This document shows positions 42,691 through 52,060 of a DNA stretch of 64,000 nucleotides, one piece after another. This DNA comes from Pseudoalteromonas espejiana DSM 9414 (GTDB lineage Bacteria; Pseudomonadota; Gammaproteobacteria; Enterobacterales; Alteromonadaceae). The stretch lies in the NCBI RefSeq assembly GCF_002221525.1, contig NZ_CP011028.1, positions 62,001 through 126,000 on the forward strand, written 5' to 3'. Both the position numbers and the translations under genes were made by a program. Position 1 is the first letter of the stretch, and each line of letters opens with the position of its first letter. Below the pieces are notes generated by a model. It was given only the letters and a program-made list of their open reading frames with translations, did no database searches and had not been told where the DNA came from.

Positions 42691-43629
42691 ATGACAGAAA
42701 AAACAAAGTTAGTACGCATTGCAACTCGTAAAAGTGCTTTAGCACTTTGGCAGGCTGAATTTGTAAAGGCACAGCTTGAGCATTTTCATGATGATGTACG
42801 CGTAGAGTTAGTCCCTATGTCGACTCAAGGGGATATTATTTTAGATACACCACTGGCTAAAATTGGTGGCAAAGGCTTGTTTGTAAAAGAACTTGAGCAA
42901 GCTATGTTAGATGGACGTGCCGATATTGCCGTACACTCTATGAAAGATGTGCCGGTTGAATTTCCAGAAGGTTTAGCGCTGCATACTATTTGTGAACGTG
43001 AAGATCCGCGCGATGCATTTGTTTCAAATAACTTTGCTAATTTGAGCGAGTTACCTAAAGGCGCCATTGTAGGTACTTCTAGCCTTCGTCGTCAGTGTCA
43101 AGTGAGAGCGCTGCGTCCAGATTTAGAAATTCGTGACTTACGCGGTAATGTAAATACACGTTTAGCAAAATTAGATGACGGCCAATACGATGCTATTATT
43201 TTAGCGGCTGCAGGGCTTATTCGTTTAGAAATGGGCGAGCGTATTGCCGATTATATTGAGCCAGAAGTATCGTTGCCTGCCAATGGCCAAGGCGCTGTAG
43301 GTATTGAGTGTCGTATTGACGATGACGTAACAAAAGCATTACTTGCGCCGCTTGAGCATACGCAAACACGTATTCAAGTAAATGCAGAACGTGCTATGAA
43401 CCGTCACTTAGAAGGCGGCTGCCAAGTACCAATTGGTGCTTATGCATTAGTTGATGGTGAGCAAGTTCATTTACGTGGTTTAGTGGGCGCCGTTGATGGC
43501 AGCACAATTTTACATGACGAAGTAACCGGCCATATTAATGATGCAGAGAAAATAGGGGTTGAGCTTGCTAAAAAATTATTAGCTCAAGGCGCCGACAAAA
43601 TTTTAGCCGAAGTTTATAGAGACGCATAA
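42691..43629 (+). CDS. hemC: Hydroxymethylbilane synthase (porphobilinogen deaminase)
   Basis: A 312-residue enzyme that joins four porphobilinogen units into hydroxymethylbilane for haem. The dipyrromethane cofactor is bound at Cys244 (Gly-Gly-Cys-Gln-Val-Pro-Ile-Gly), and Arg-Ile-Ala-Thr-Arg-Lys-Ser-x-Leu-Ala-Leu-Trp-Gln, His-Ser-Met-Lys-Asp-Val-Pro and Gly-Thr-Ser-Ser-Leu-Arg-Arg are conserved. The ATG at 42691 matches the family start; a TTG at 42679 is not needed. It abuts the hemD-hemX gene with no spacer, starting the haem operon. Confidence 0.97.
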   Translation: MTEKTKLVRIATRKSALALWQAEFVKAQLEHFHDDVRVELVPMSTQGDIILDTPLAKIGGKGLFVKELEQAMLDGRADIAVHSMKDVPVEFPEGLALHTICEREDPRDAFVSNNFANLSELPKGAIVGTSSLRRQCQVRALRPDLEIRDLRGNVNTRLAKLDDGQYDAIILAAAGLIRLEMGERIADYIEPEVSLPANGQGAVGIECRIDDDVTKALLAPLEHTQTRIQVNAERAMNRHLEGGCQVPIGAYALVDGEQVHLRGLVGAVDGSTILHDEVTGHINDAEKIGVELAKKLLAQGADKILAEVYRDA

Positions 43630-45462
43630 ATGACACATATCCTGATAACTCGGCCCGAAGGAAAAGGCGCAGCCCTTGCTCAGCAACTTGAGCAAGCGGG
43701 TTATCAGGCGTCGTTGTTTCCTGTTTTAAAAATCACGCATTTCACCCCTTCTAGTGCCGAGTTAAGCCCGCTTTTAAATGCTGATAAAATTATTTTTATA
43801 TCGCAAGATGCGGTAGTTGCACTTGCTCAATTAAAACCGAATATAAACACTAAAGCGCAATTTTATGCGGTAGGCCAGCAAACGGCAGATACCATTTATG
43901 AGCAATTTGGTGTGCGAGCCGCTGTACCTAAGCAGTACGATTCTGAAGGGTTGTTAGCACTAAAGTCGTTAGCCGAAGTTGATGGCAGCAACATAGTATT
44001 AGTGAAAGGCCAGGCTGGGCGCCCCGATATTGCAAAAACACTTAAAGAGCGCGGTGCTTTTTTAAATAATTGTGTGGTGTATAAACGCGAGCCAATAGCC
44101 GCTGAAAAAAGCAACTGGACAGACCACTGGCAAAGCCTGAAAGTACAAGGTATAGTCATTACCAGTAATGCAGCAGTAGATGCAATATTTAATAACCTAA
44201 CTGAAAAGCAATTACAGTGGTTACAACAGTGCCGATTTTATGTTGCTAGCGAGCGCATAGCCGCTTATTTACAGCAGCAACAGGTAAGTTTGGCTAATAT
44301 ACACATTGCAGCAGGGGCAAGCGATGACGCTATGTTTTCCTGCATAAAACAGCAAGGTAGCAACATGAGCGAACAATCAAAGCCAGTAACGGCAGATAAT
44401 AAAACCCCAGCTAAACCAGCTGCACCTTCAAATAAAAAAGAACCTGCAAAAGCAGCGGGTGTGGCAAATAATAACAAGCAAAAAATAAGTAAAGTAGCGG
44501 TTGTTGCGCTTATTATTTCGCTTATTGTGGCAAGTGGTGTTGGTTACGAATTTTACCAAAAGTTAAACGCACGTAAGGCGCAAAATGTTGCAGTTAACGA
44601 GCTAAGTGAGCAAAACAAGCTGCTTACCCAAGAGCTACAAGCACTTAAATCTGCGCAATCTAATTTGCAGCAAGCACTGTTCAATAGTGAGCAAAAAGTG
44701 GCGGCTGCGCTTAGTGAAAGTGCCGAGAATAATCAGCAGCAATTAAAAGCGGCTTTGCAGCAAGCTCAACAACAAGGCGCATCGCTTAACCCGCAAGAGG
44801 TTACCAGCTTGCAACGTATGGCTGAATTTAAACTATGGGCTGAAAAAGACTATCAAGGCACACGTGCTGTACTTAAGCGATTAGACGCACTGCTAAGTGA
44901 GCACCCAGGTACGGTAGAAGTTCGCCAAGCAATTACGCAAGATATTCAAACGCTAGATAGCTTAAAGCCAATTCCAACAGAGGCTATTTATTTAAAACTT
45001 AATAGCGTTTTAACCAATATAGACAACTTAGCTTTTAATGCGGTAAACATTCCTGAAGAAGCTACTCAAGTTGATGAAAATGCATTAAGTGATGATGTAA
45101 ATGACTGGCAACAAAACCTTAGCAATAGTTGGAATAAACTAGTCGACAGCTTTATCACCATTCGCCAGCACGAAGGGGTCGCTATAGAGCCGTTGATAAC
45201 CGATCAAGAGCGCCACTTAATTAATCAGCGTATAAAGCTTAATGTAACTCAAGCGCAAGACGCACTTATGAGCAAGCAAGCAAGTATCTATTTTAATGCC
45301 TTAAGCGAAGCTAAACGTTTAGTTACTGAGTACTTTAAGCAAGATGATGATGCAACAAAAGTAGTTATTAAAGCACTTACTAGCCTTGAAAAAGAGCCGT
45401 TAAACTTTGATCCTAAAGTTGACCTTAAAAGCACTCAGCAAGTGAAGGAGTGGGCACAATGA
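43630..45462 (+). CDS. hemD: Uroporphyrinogen-III synthase HemD fused to membrane protein HemX
   Basis: A single 610-residue reading frame. Residues about 1-244 are HemD, which closes hydroxymethylbilane into uroporphyrinogen III (start His-Ile-Leu-Ile-Thr-Arg-Pro-Glu-Gly, and Ile-Val-Ile-Thr-Ser-Asn-Ala-Ala-Val). From residue 246 comes a complete HemX: a Lys/Pro/Ala-rich cytoplasmic part, one membrane helix (about 291-311), a Gln-rich coiled coil (about 318-385) and the HemX domain to the end. In E. coli they are separate genes. Met246 (44365) has AAGG eight bases upstream, so a separate HemX could also be made. The frame overlaps hemY by four bases. Fused forms are known in other gammaproteobacteria. 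Confidence 0.93.
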   Translation: MTHILITRPEGKGAALAQQLEQAGYQASLFPVLKITHFTPSSAELSPLLNADKIIFISQDAVVALAQLKPNINTKAQFYAVGQQTADTIYEQFGVRAAVPKQYDSEGLLALKSLAEVDGSNIVLVKGQAGRPDIAKTLKERGAFLNNCVVYKREPIAAEKSNWTDHWQSLKVQGIVITSNAAVDAIFNNLTEKQLQWLQQCRFYVASERIAAYLQQQQVSLANIHIAAGASDDAMFSCIKQQGSNMSEQSKPVTADNKTPAKPAAPSNKKEPAKAAGVANNNKQKISKVAVVALIISLIVASGVGYEFYQKLNARKAQNVAVNELSEQNKLLTQELQALKSAQSNLQQALFNSEQKVAAALSESAENNQQQLKAALQQAQQQGASLNPQEVTSLQRMAEFKLWAEKDYQGTRAVLKRLDALLSEHPGTVEVRQAITQDIQTLDSLKPIPTEAIYLKLNSVLTNIDNLAFNAVNIPEEATQVDENALSDDVNDWQQNLSNSWNKLVDSFITIRQHEGVAIEPLITDQERHLINQRIKLNVTQAQDALMSKQASIYFNALSEAKRLVTEYFKQDDDATKVVIKALTSLEKEPLNFDPKVDLKSTQQVKEWAQ

Positions 45463-46568
45463 TAGGGCTTATCATATCAATTGTTGCCATTGTTTTAGTA
45501 CTTGCGGTTACACCGTTTGTACTTGACGAAAAAGGCTATGTATTAATTTCGTTTAACAACACCACGATTGAAGGCACTATTGTGTCGTTTTGTATTATGG
45601 CGGCAATTATCGCGGCCGTTTTATACTTAACCTATAAACTCGTGCGCTATTTATTATCAATTTATCATAATACTAAACACGGCTTTTTTGCGCGTAGCGA
45701 AGAGCGTAAGCAAGCCGCCATAGAGCAAGCTTTGTGGAGTGCAATTAACGATGACTATGAACACGTAGAAAAAGCATTATCGGGCAATAGCGTGCCAAGT
45801 AAGTTTGAAGACATTCGCTTAGCATTACTTGCAAAAGCAGCGCTTACAAATAACCAAGTCGATAAAGCACTGGAGCGTTTGTTTGAAATTAGCCCTGATA
45901 ACCAATTAAAAGTCGCCAAGTTATGGTTAGCCAGTGGCGATAGCAGCGCAATAGAGTCGCAAATGCGTGCCAGCGTAGAGGCAAAAAAAGCCACTGAACT
46001 TGAGCTCAAACTATACGCTGAAATACTTGTACAGCAGCAGCATTTTAGTGCGCTTGAAGAGTTTTTACCGCGCTTACTGCGCAAAAAAGCATTAACTGAG
46101 CCGCAGTGGATTCAGTTATTTAGCGCTTATTTTAATGCGCAAAACAGCGATAAACTAACCGAAAAATACAAGCAGTTACCTAAAAAATTACAGGTTCATG
46201 CGCATACTGCTTATTTAATGCAAATGGCTAAAGTAGGGCAGCTAGCGGCTATAGAAAGTGATTTAATTAAAATGGTTAAGCACAACGACCAACACACACA
46301 GCTCGCCAGTGTTTTAAGCAAGGCTACAACAGCCGAAGCGGTAAAACTGCAAACAAGTATTCAAGAGCGCTTGAAAAAAGACGACACCAACAATGCACTT
46401 TTACTTTCGCTTGCTTGTTTAGCTAATGCACAAAGGGATTACGAACTAGCCGCAAAAGTGTTTGATAAAGCGCTGAATAGCGATAATAAAAAGCAATTTA
46501 GTGAGCAAGCTGCATTAAGCTACAAAAATACTGCCCAAGCTGATAAAGCCCTCGTTTTGTATCAATAA
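45459..46568 (+). CDS. hemY: HemY, haem-biosynthesis-associated TPR membrane protein
   Basis: A 369-residue protein with two N-terminal helices (about 1-20 and 40-63) joined by the conserved Asp-Glu-Lys-Gly-Tyr-Val-Leu-Ile motif, then TPR-like helical repeats. The ATG at 45459 overlaps the previous stop as ATGA and follows GAAGGAG. E. coli HemY of the same operon has no known enzymatic activity and is distinct from the protoporphyrinogen oxidase also called HemY. It is slightly shorter than the E. coli protein (398 residues). It closes hemC-hemDX-hemY. Confidence 0.92.
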   Translation: MIGLIISIVAIVLVLAVTPFVLDEKGYVLISFNNTTIEGTIVSFCIMAAIIAAVLYLTYKLVRYLLSIYHNTKHGFFARSEERKQAAIEQALWSAINDDYEHVEKALSGNSVPSKFEDIRLALLAKAALTNNQVDKALERLFEISPDNQLKVAKLWLASGDSSAIESQMRASVEAKKATELELKLYAEILVQQQHFSALEEFLPRLLRKKALTEPQWIQLFSAYFNAQNSDKLTEKYKQLPKKLQVHAHTAYLMQMAKVGQLAAIESDLIKMVKHNDQHTQLASVLSKATTAEAVKLQTSIQERLKKDDTNNALLLSLACLANAQRDYELAAKVFDKALNSDNKKQFSEQAALSYKNTAQADKALVLYQ

Positions 46569-46615
46569 AGGCTACACTCATTATTTAGCAGCTTTGATGT
46601 TCGGGAGCATAGGCG

Positions 46616-49306
46616 TTGAAACATTTTTTTATTCTTACTTTTAGTTTGGCGTGTGCATATTTTTTTACCGGATACTTTAGTAATTCTCTTTTAGCAATCG
46701 ACGGCTATGCAGTTGCTGCATGGCCGCCTTCGGGTATTGCGCTGGCGAGCTTTTTAATTTGGGGTAGAAAGTCTCTTTTAGGCTTAGTTTTAGGTGCTTT
46801 TTTAACGAATTTAATTCACCTAGAAAACGCTTCAGCATTATTTCAGTTAAGTGTATTTATGCACGCTGCGGGTGTTACCTTTGCGGCTACTTTTCAGGCA
46901 TGGATAGGTAGCCAATTAGTCACTAAAGTGATTAAAGCGCCACTTGATTTATCTTCTTTAAAACACTGTATTCAAAGCCTCGTTGTTGCCGGACCATTAT
47001 GCTGTGTTATAGCTGCAGGTGTAGGCACAAGCTTATTACTTTTTAATGGCGTGATCCCAAGTTATGCTGGTTGGGATACCTTTGTGGCATGGTGGATTGG
47101 CGACAGTATTGGCGTGCTTGTATTTACTCCTCTTATGCTGGCTGCATTTAATTATTCTCAAGTAAATTACCGCTTGCAGGTGATACTCCCTTCTCTTTTA
47201 ATTTATGTGTTAATTAGCATTAGCTTTTATGGTGCGGCCAGTGTAAAAAAAGAAAAAAACATACAAAAAGAAGAAGTTAAAATTTTAGCTACGCAAGACG
47301 CGATAAATAATAAAATTAATGAAATAACAGCGCACCTAGCGCTTTTAGCTACATTTTTTTCTAGCAGTGATGATGTAAGCTTTACGGAGTTTAAGCAATT
47401 TACCTCTAAACAACTTAGCTATAGCCAAGATATTTTGGCGTTTGAATGGGTTCCATATTTACCTAATAAACGCGTTACGCAATACGTGGAGGCTAATAAA
47501 GGTTCCGAGCTTGCTAATTATTACCTTAAAGAAAAAGCAGCAGACGGAGGTTGGCAGCCTGTTACTGCGCGAGATTTTTATTACCCTGTTAAGTACGCGT
47601 ATCCTTTTAAGGGCAATGAAGATGTAATTGGCTTTGATTTAGCATCTAATAAAGTTAGGCGCTCAGCATTAATTAAGGCCAAGGTACTGAATGAGTTGGT
47701 ATTAAGTGAACCCATTAATCTAGTGCAAAATGAATCTGAGCGAGGGGTGTTATTTTTTCATCCTGTGTTTGGTAACAATATAACAGAAGATGATTTTAAA
47801 GGTTTTGCAGTAGCCGTAGTTAGTTTAGAGCGGTTATCTGAATCGCTTTTGATTGAGCAAAATAATAATGTTGCAGTGAGCTTTACAGACACTACGTCCG
47901 AGGATAACGCTCAACCTATTTTTACTGCTAACCACCAACAAATGTTTCCTTTAAAAGATTATAAGTTATTGGTAGGTAAGCGAGTATGGCAGGTCGAGTT
48001 GTATCAACCACAGCAAAGGGAGTCGTGGTTTATATATTGGCTAGCGCAAATAGTAGGTATGCTCTTTGTTTGGCTACTTATTACGTTTTTAATATCAGTA
48101 ACTAGCACTAACATTCGTATACGCGAACAAGTAGCCAAACAAACTAAAAGCTTACGTTTAGAAAAACAAAAAGCAGATGAAGCTAACCAAATTAAAAGCC
48201 AATTTTTAGCGAATATGAGCCACGAAGTTCGTACCCCAATTAACGGTATTAAGGGGCTACATTACTTAGCTTTGCAGCAAAGTGATTGGCAACAAGCTCG
48301 CAGCTATATTGAACAAGCCGATGGCGCACTTGGCGTATTGCTTAGAGTGTTAAATGATGTGCTCGATTTTTCAAAAATGGAAGCAGGCAAACTCGACCTA
48401 ATTCAAGAGCCAATAACGGTAAGCTCGCTTACCGAGGAAGTGGCTAATTTACTGCAGTTTGATATTGAGGCTAAGTCACTAGAATTTAATATTGATTACG
48501 ATACATCAAGTAACTTAGTAATAGACACCGATCCGATTAGATTAAAACAAGTACTGCTAAATCTAATTAACAATGCAATTAAATTTACAGCTAAAGGCAG
48601 TATAACGCTCAAAGTATGGCAATCTAAAAAGATGACCTATTTTAGTGTTAACGATACGGGCATAGGTATAAGTGCAGAGGCACAAAAACAACTATTTAAG
48701 CCATTTTCACAAGCCGATAGCTCTACATCACGCCAGTATGGTGGAACAGGTTTAGGATTAAGTATTTGCAAAAAATTGGTTGAATTAATGGGTGGTGCTA
48801 TCGATTTAACAAGCCATGAGGGTCATGGCTCTACGTTTACATTTAGCCTGCCAATTTACTCTCCGTTACCTAAAGCAGAGCAAATAAAGCAGCAGTACGA
48901 TGATATAGATGTAAGTACGTTATCGTTTGAAAACTACACACTATTACTCGTAGAAGACAACCCATTAAATCAGCATGTAGCGAGCGCTATTTTAAAAACC
49001 AAAGGTTGCATTGCGGATATTGCTAACGATGGCTTTGAGGCAATTGAAAAGCTAACAGAAAATACTTACGATTTAGTGCTTATGGATATACAAATGCCAA
49101 AAATGGATGGCCTTGAAGCAACCCGAGTGATTCGTAATGAGCTTGGTTTGGTCGACCTACCAATTATTGGGTTGTCGGCCAATGCGCACGATGACGATGT
49201 AAAAAAAGCGGTTGCTTGCGGCATGGATAATTATATTACTAAGCCAATTGAAGCAAATACGTTATTTAAAACCCTGTGGCACCACCTCTCTTATAAAAAT
49301 AAGTGA
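46616..49306 (+). CDS. MASE1-CHASE hybrid sensor histidine kinase
   Basis: An 896-residue hybrid kinase. The N-terminal MASE1 domain (about 1-215, with Trp-Pro-Pro-Ser-Gly-Ile-Ala and Trp-Trp-Ile-Gly-Asp) has about eight helices. A CHASE domain (about 225-430, Tyr-Pro-Phe-Lys-Gly-Asn-Glu-x-x-Ile-Gly-Phe-Asp-Leu) lies in the periplasm, then a helix (about 470-490), a short coiled coil, HisKA with His536, HATPase (Gly-Gly-Thr-Gly-Leu-Gly-Leu) and one receiver with Asp824. The start is TTG after GGGAG; the next Met would remove half of MASE1, so TTG is preferred. No Hpt or regulator gene is adjacent. The signal is unknown; adenosine deaminase is encoded next. Confidence 0.9.
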   Translation: MKHFFILTFSLACAYFFTGYFSNSLLAIDGYAVAAWPPSGIALASFLIWGRKSLLGLVLGAFLTNLIHLENASALFQLSVFMHAAGVTFAATFQAWIGSQLVTKVIKAPLDLSSLKHCIQSLVVAGPLCCVIAAGVGTSLLLFNGVIPSYAGWDTFVAWWIGDSIGVLVFTPLMLAAFNYSQVNYRLQVILPSLLIYVLISISFYGAASVKKEKNIQKEEVKILATQDAINNKINEITAHLALLATFFSSSDDVSFTEFKQFTSKQLSYSQDILAFEWVPYLPNKRVTQYVEANKGSELANYYLKEKAADGGWQPVTARDFYYPVKYAYPFKGNEDVIGFDLASNKVRRSALIKAKVLNELVLSEPINLVQNESERGVLFFHPVFGNNITEDDFKGFAVAVVSLERLSESLLIEQNNNVAVSFTDTTSEDNAQPIFTANHQQMFPLKDYKLLVGKRVWQVELYQPQQRESWFIYWLAQIVGMLFVWLLITFLISVTSTNIRIREQVAKQTKSLRLEKQKADEANQIKSQFLANMSHEVRTPINGIKGLHYLALQQSDWQQARSYIEQADGALGVLLRVLNDVLDFSKMEAGKLDLIQEPITVSSLTEEVANLLQFDIEAKSLEFNIDYDTSSNLVIDTDPIRLKQVLLNLINNAIKFTAKGSITLKVWQSKKMTYFSVNDTGIGISAEAQKQLFKPFSQADSSTSRQYGGTGLGLSICKKLVELMGGAIDLTSHEGHGSTFTFSLPIYSPLPKAEQIKQQYDDIDVSTLSFENYTLLLVEDNPLNQHVASAILKTKGCIADIANDGFEAIEKLTENTYDLVLMDIQMPKMDGLEATRVIRNELGLVDLPIIGLSANAHDDDVKKAVACGMDNYITKPIEANTLFKTLWHHLSYKNK

Positions 49307-49459
49307 ATACGCAGTTAGCGCAGCGCGAGCTAATTTAGTTCACTTTTTGAGTAAAAAGCAGACATATGACCGCTAATATATTCTTTAACTGCTCTACACT
49401 TGAAAAATAACTGTACCTGCGTATCATGCGCGCAATTTTAACCTAACCGAGTAGCTATT

Positions 49460-50461
49460 ATGATAAATAAAAAATTACCTCTGCTAGATATCCATCGTCA
49501 TTTAGATGGCAATGTACGTGCGCAAACCATATTAGAGCTTGGTCGTCAGTTTAATATAGAGCTACCCGCAGATAACGTTGATGCGCTTATTCCTCATGTG
49601 CAAGTGATTGATCCTGAGCCAAACCTGATGGCTTTTTTACAAAAGCTAGACTGGGGGGTTACTGTTTTAGGTGATTACGATGCATGTAGACGTATAGCCG
49701 TTGAAAATATAGAAGATGCTCAAGCCCAAGGGCTTGATTATGTAGAACTTCGTTTTAGCCCATACTATATGGCACAAAGCCAAAGTTTGCACCCGCAAGG
49801 TGTTGTTGAAGCTGTGGTTGATGGCATTAAATCAGCAACGCAGGGCGCTAATATTAAAGCTAATTTAATTGGTATTTTATCGCGTACTTACGGTGTTAAA
49901 ACGTGTCAGCATGAGCTTGATGCATTACTCGCTTTTAAAAATGATTTAGTGGCAGTTGATTTAGCCGGTGATGAAATAGGCTTTCCTGGAGAATTATTTG
50001 TAGATCACTTTAAACAAGTTCGTGATGCTTATTTAGCTTCAACTATTCATGCGGGTGAAGCGCTAGGTGCGCCGAGTATTTGGCAAGCAATTAACGAATT
50101 AGGCGCAAGCCGAATAGGCCACGGCGTAAAAGCCATTGAAGATGCTAAATTAATGGATTACTTACGTGATAACCATATTGGTATAGAGTCGTGCTTAACC
50201 AGTAACATTCAAACAAGTACTGTAAATGATTTAACTAAGCATCCGCTTAAACAATTTTTAGACCACGGTATTTTAGCGTGTATTAATACAGATGACCCAG
50301 CGGTTGAAGGTATCGAAATTGAACACGAGTACTTAGTTGCAGCGCCAAAAGCGGGACTATCGCAAGCCGATATGGAAAAAGCGCAGGTAAATGCACTTGA
50401 AATAGCCTTTTTAAGTGACAGTGAAAAAAGTGCATTAAAAGAGAGTGCTGCAACACGATAA
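49460..50461 (+). CDS. add: Adenosine deaminase
   Basis: A 333-residue zinc enzyme, the same length as E. coli Add, deaminating adenosine and deoxyadenosine to inosine. The metal motif is His-Arg-His-Leu-Asp-Gly (about 12-17), with His-Ala-Gly-Glu, His in Gly-His-Gly-Val-Lys-Ala and Asp-Asp in Asn-Thr-Asp-Asp-Pro-Ala completing the site; Thr-Lys-Leu-Asp-Trp-Gly-like and Glu-Ser-Cys-Leu-Thr-Ser-Asn segments are near-identical to E. coli. The 153 bases before it show no clear regulatory site. After it, 209 bases run to the next gene, containing a minus-strand terminator. Confidence 0.96.
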   Translation: MINKKLPLLDIHRHLDGNVRAQTILELGRQFNIELPADNVDALIPHVQVIDPEPNLMAFLQKLDWGVTVLGDYDACRRIAVENIEDAQAQGLDYVELRFSPYYMAQSQSLHPQGVVEAVVDGIKSATQGANIKANLIGILSRTYGVKTCQHELDALLAFKNDLVAVDLAGDEIGFPGELFVDHFKQVRDAYLASTIHAGEALGAPSIWQAINELGASRIGHGVKAIEDAKLMDYLRDNHIGIESCLTSNIQTSTVNDLTKHPLKQFLDHGILACINTDDPAVEGIEIEHEYLVAAPKAGLSQADMEKAQVNALEIAFLSDSEKSALKESAATR

Positions 50462-50637
50462 GCCTCATTTATTGTTTAATTGGCGCTTAATTTTATTGCG
50501 GTAAAATTTGGAGTTAATAAGGAAAAAAGTTGTTATTTACTTACTCTATTTAAGGTGCTGTAACGCAGTTAGTGCCTAGTTGAGCCACCTAAAATAGTTA
50601 TGATTAGCTCGAACTACTATAAATATAAACAAGTAAA

Positions 50638-50659
50638 AATGCCGCTATAAAGCGGCATT
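50638..50659 (-). terminator. Intrinsic terminator of the CBS-domain gene
   Basis: Nine-base-pair perfect stem AATGCCGCT/AGCGGCATT (50638-50646 with 50651-50659), four-base loop. On the minus strand it runs into ATTTTTACTT. It lies 12 bases after the stop of the CBS-domain gene. Confidence 0.8.
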
Positions 50660-50670
50660 GTTAGTATTTG

Positions 50671-51087
50671 TTAGCTTACTTTTGTTTGGCAACTAACATA
50701 ATTATCAAACAGGGCTTTTAAAATATCACTTCGGCCTATAAGGCCTATTACGGTGTCACCTTCTACAACAGGGTAGTTTTTTGGCTTTCCTGTTTTCATT
50801 TGTTCGGCAAGCTCAATAATATTGGTATCGGCATCTACGGTTACTACATTGGTTTGCATAAGCTGCGACACTTTAACTACTCCATCACAAAAGTAGCTGC
50901 TTTGCATTAATGGTTTTAATAACTCCTGCTCCGATATAAATCCGACAAGCGATTTATTATCGTCAAATACTGGTGCGCCTAATAATTTAAACTTTTGTAG
51001 TTCACTAATAGCGGTTGTCATTTCTGTATTTGGGGTAATGTGTGGCAACTTACGTTGCATAAAATCTTTTACTTTTGTATTTAGCAT
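50671..51087 (-). CDS. CBS-domain pair protein
   Basis: A 138-residue soluble protein made of two CBS domains (about 5-62 and 75-130). The start Lys-Val-Lys-Asp-Phe-Met, Gly-Ala-Pro-Val-Phe-Asp, Leu-Val-Gly-Phe-Ile-Ser-Glu-Gln-Glu-Leu, then Val-Ser-Gln-Leu-Met and Val-Ile-Gly-Leu-Ile-Gly-Arg-Ser-Asp-Ile show both repeats. Such modules bind adenine nucleotides and sense energy state; the partner is unknown. The ATG at 51087 has GGAGAG upstream; a frame extending to 51117 lacks a site. It lies downstream of fre but is separated by the fre terminator. Confidence 0.88.
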   Translation of the reverse strand: MLNTKVKDFMQRKLPHITPNTEMTTAISELQKFKLLGAPVFDDNKSLVGFISEQELLKPLMQSSYFCDGVVKVSQLMQTNVVTVDADTNIIELAEQMKTGKPKNYPVVEGDTVIGLIGRSDILKALFDNYVSCQTKVS

Positions 51088-51204
51088 TAGGGTCTCTCCC
51101 GCTGATGTTCTATACAAAGTATGGTTTATAGATTGGAATTTAGGAAATTGTTTATATTGATGAGTTTAATAGGTTTAGCCAATTGAATATTTTATTCTGA
51201 TAAT

Positions 51205-51232
51205 AAAAAAGGCACATTAAGTGCCTTTTTTT
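51205..51232. terminator. Intrinsic terminator of fre
   Basis: GGCAC (51211-51215) pairs with GTGCC (51221-51225) within flanking A6 and T7 runs, extending the stem to 11 pairs. It is symmetric and could work on both strands; it sits 11 bases after the fre stop. Confidence 0.8.
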
Positions 51233-51242
51233 ATTGCTTTGC

Positions 51243-51956
51243 TTATTTTATAAAGGCAAATGCATCGGCGTACATATTTTCACGAATGGCACCGTGAGCA
51301 ATAAAGTCATCGCGCACTATGCCAATCATATCAAAGCGACCAGCCATATAAATATCATAAGGTTCAAGGGATACAATATCTTCCATCACTGCTTTGTGAA
51401 CAAAGCCTGTGTGACCTTGCCATTTAGCCGACGGGTTTTCTACTACAGGAATAAACTCAAAGTGTTCGTTGCTGTCGGCCCAAGCTTGCATTTCTGTGTG
51501 AGCATACAGCGCAGATTCTTCTTTTACACCCCAGTAAAATAATACTGGGCGGTCGCAGTTAATTTCAGCTAAATGATCGGCCATTGATTTTGCGTAAGAA
51601 AACCCTGTGCCGCCAGCCAGTAAAATAATTGGGCGTTCGCACTGTAGGCGTAATTGCGATACGCCTAAACCTGCTTCAATATCTATAGGAGTATTATTAG
51701 CATGGGCACTACGAAGGTGTTCAAGCGATTGCATAGCATATGAGTCAGCACCTGATGCGCCAATGTGAAGTTCTATCTCGTCACATTGTGATGGGCGGCT
51801 TGCAATTGAAAATGCACGTTTATCTTTTTCACCTAATACAAGTTGCATGTATTGGCCAGCTTCAAACGTAACAGGTTGTTGAGGCTTTAAAATTACTTTA
51901 TGAACAAATTCTGTAAGTGGGCTGATGGCAACAACTTCAGCTTTTAATGTTTGCAT
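51243..51956 (-). CDS. fre: NAD(P)H-flavin reductase
   Basis: A 237-residue flavodoxin-reductase-like enzyme that reduces free riboflavin or FMN with NAD(P)H. The flavin motif is Arg-Ala-Phe-Ser-Ile-Ala-Ser (about 48-54), the nucleotide motif is Leu-Ala-Gly-Gly-Thr-Gly-Phe-Ser-Tyr, and the C-terminal Asp-Ile-Tyr-Met-Ala-Gly-Arg-Phe-Asp-Met is conserved. AAAAGG precedes the ATG. It lies just downstream of ubiD, as in E. coli. That is suggestive because UbiD depends on a prenylated reduced FMN, but a direct supply role is inferred only. Confidence 0.94.
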   Translation of the reverse strand: MQTLKAEVVAISPLTEFVHKVILKPQQPVTFEAGQYMQLVLGEKDKRAFSIASRPSQCDEIELHIGASGADSYAMQSLEHLRSAHANNTPIDIEAGLGVSQLRLQCERPIILLAGGTGFSYAKSMADHLAEINCDRPVLFYWGVKEESALYAHTEMQAWADSNEHFEFIPVVENPSAKWQGHTGFVHKAVMEDIVSLEPYDIYMAGRFDMIGIVRDDFIAHGAIRENMYADAFAFIK

Positions 51957-52060
51957 TTTTTACCTTTTAGCAGCGTTTTCGCAGATATGCAGTTAAGTGG
52001 AGCAATATTAACATATCTGCGGGGTTATTTTATAGCCTGTTTATACTGAGGTATAAACGC

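Noticed and set aside
44580..44800. Gln-rich repetitive stretch as a DNA repeat
   Set aside because: The CAG/CAA-rich sequence is explained by the coiled coil of HemX; there is no exact repeat unit.
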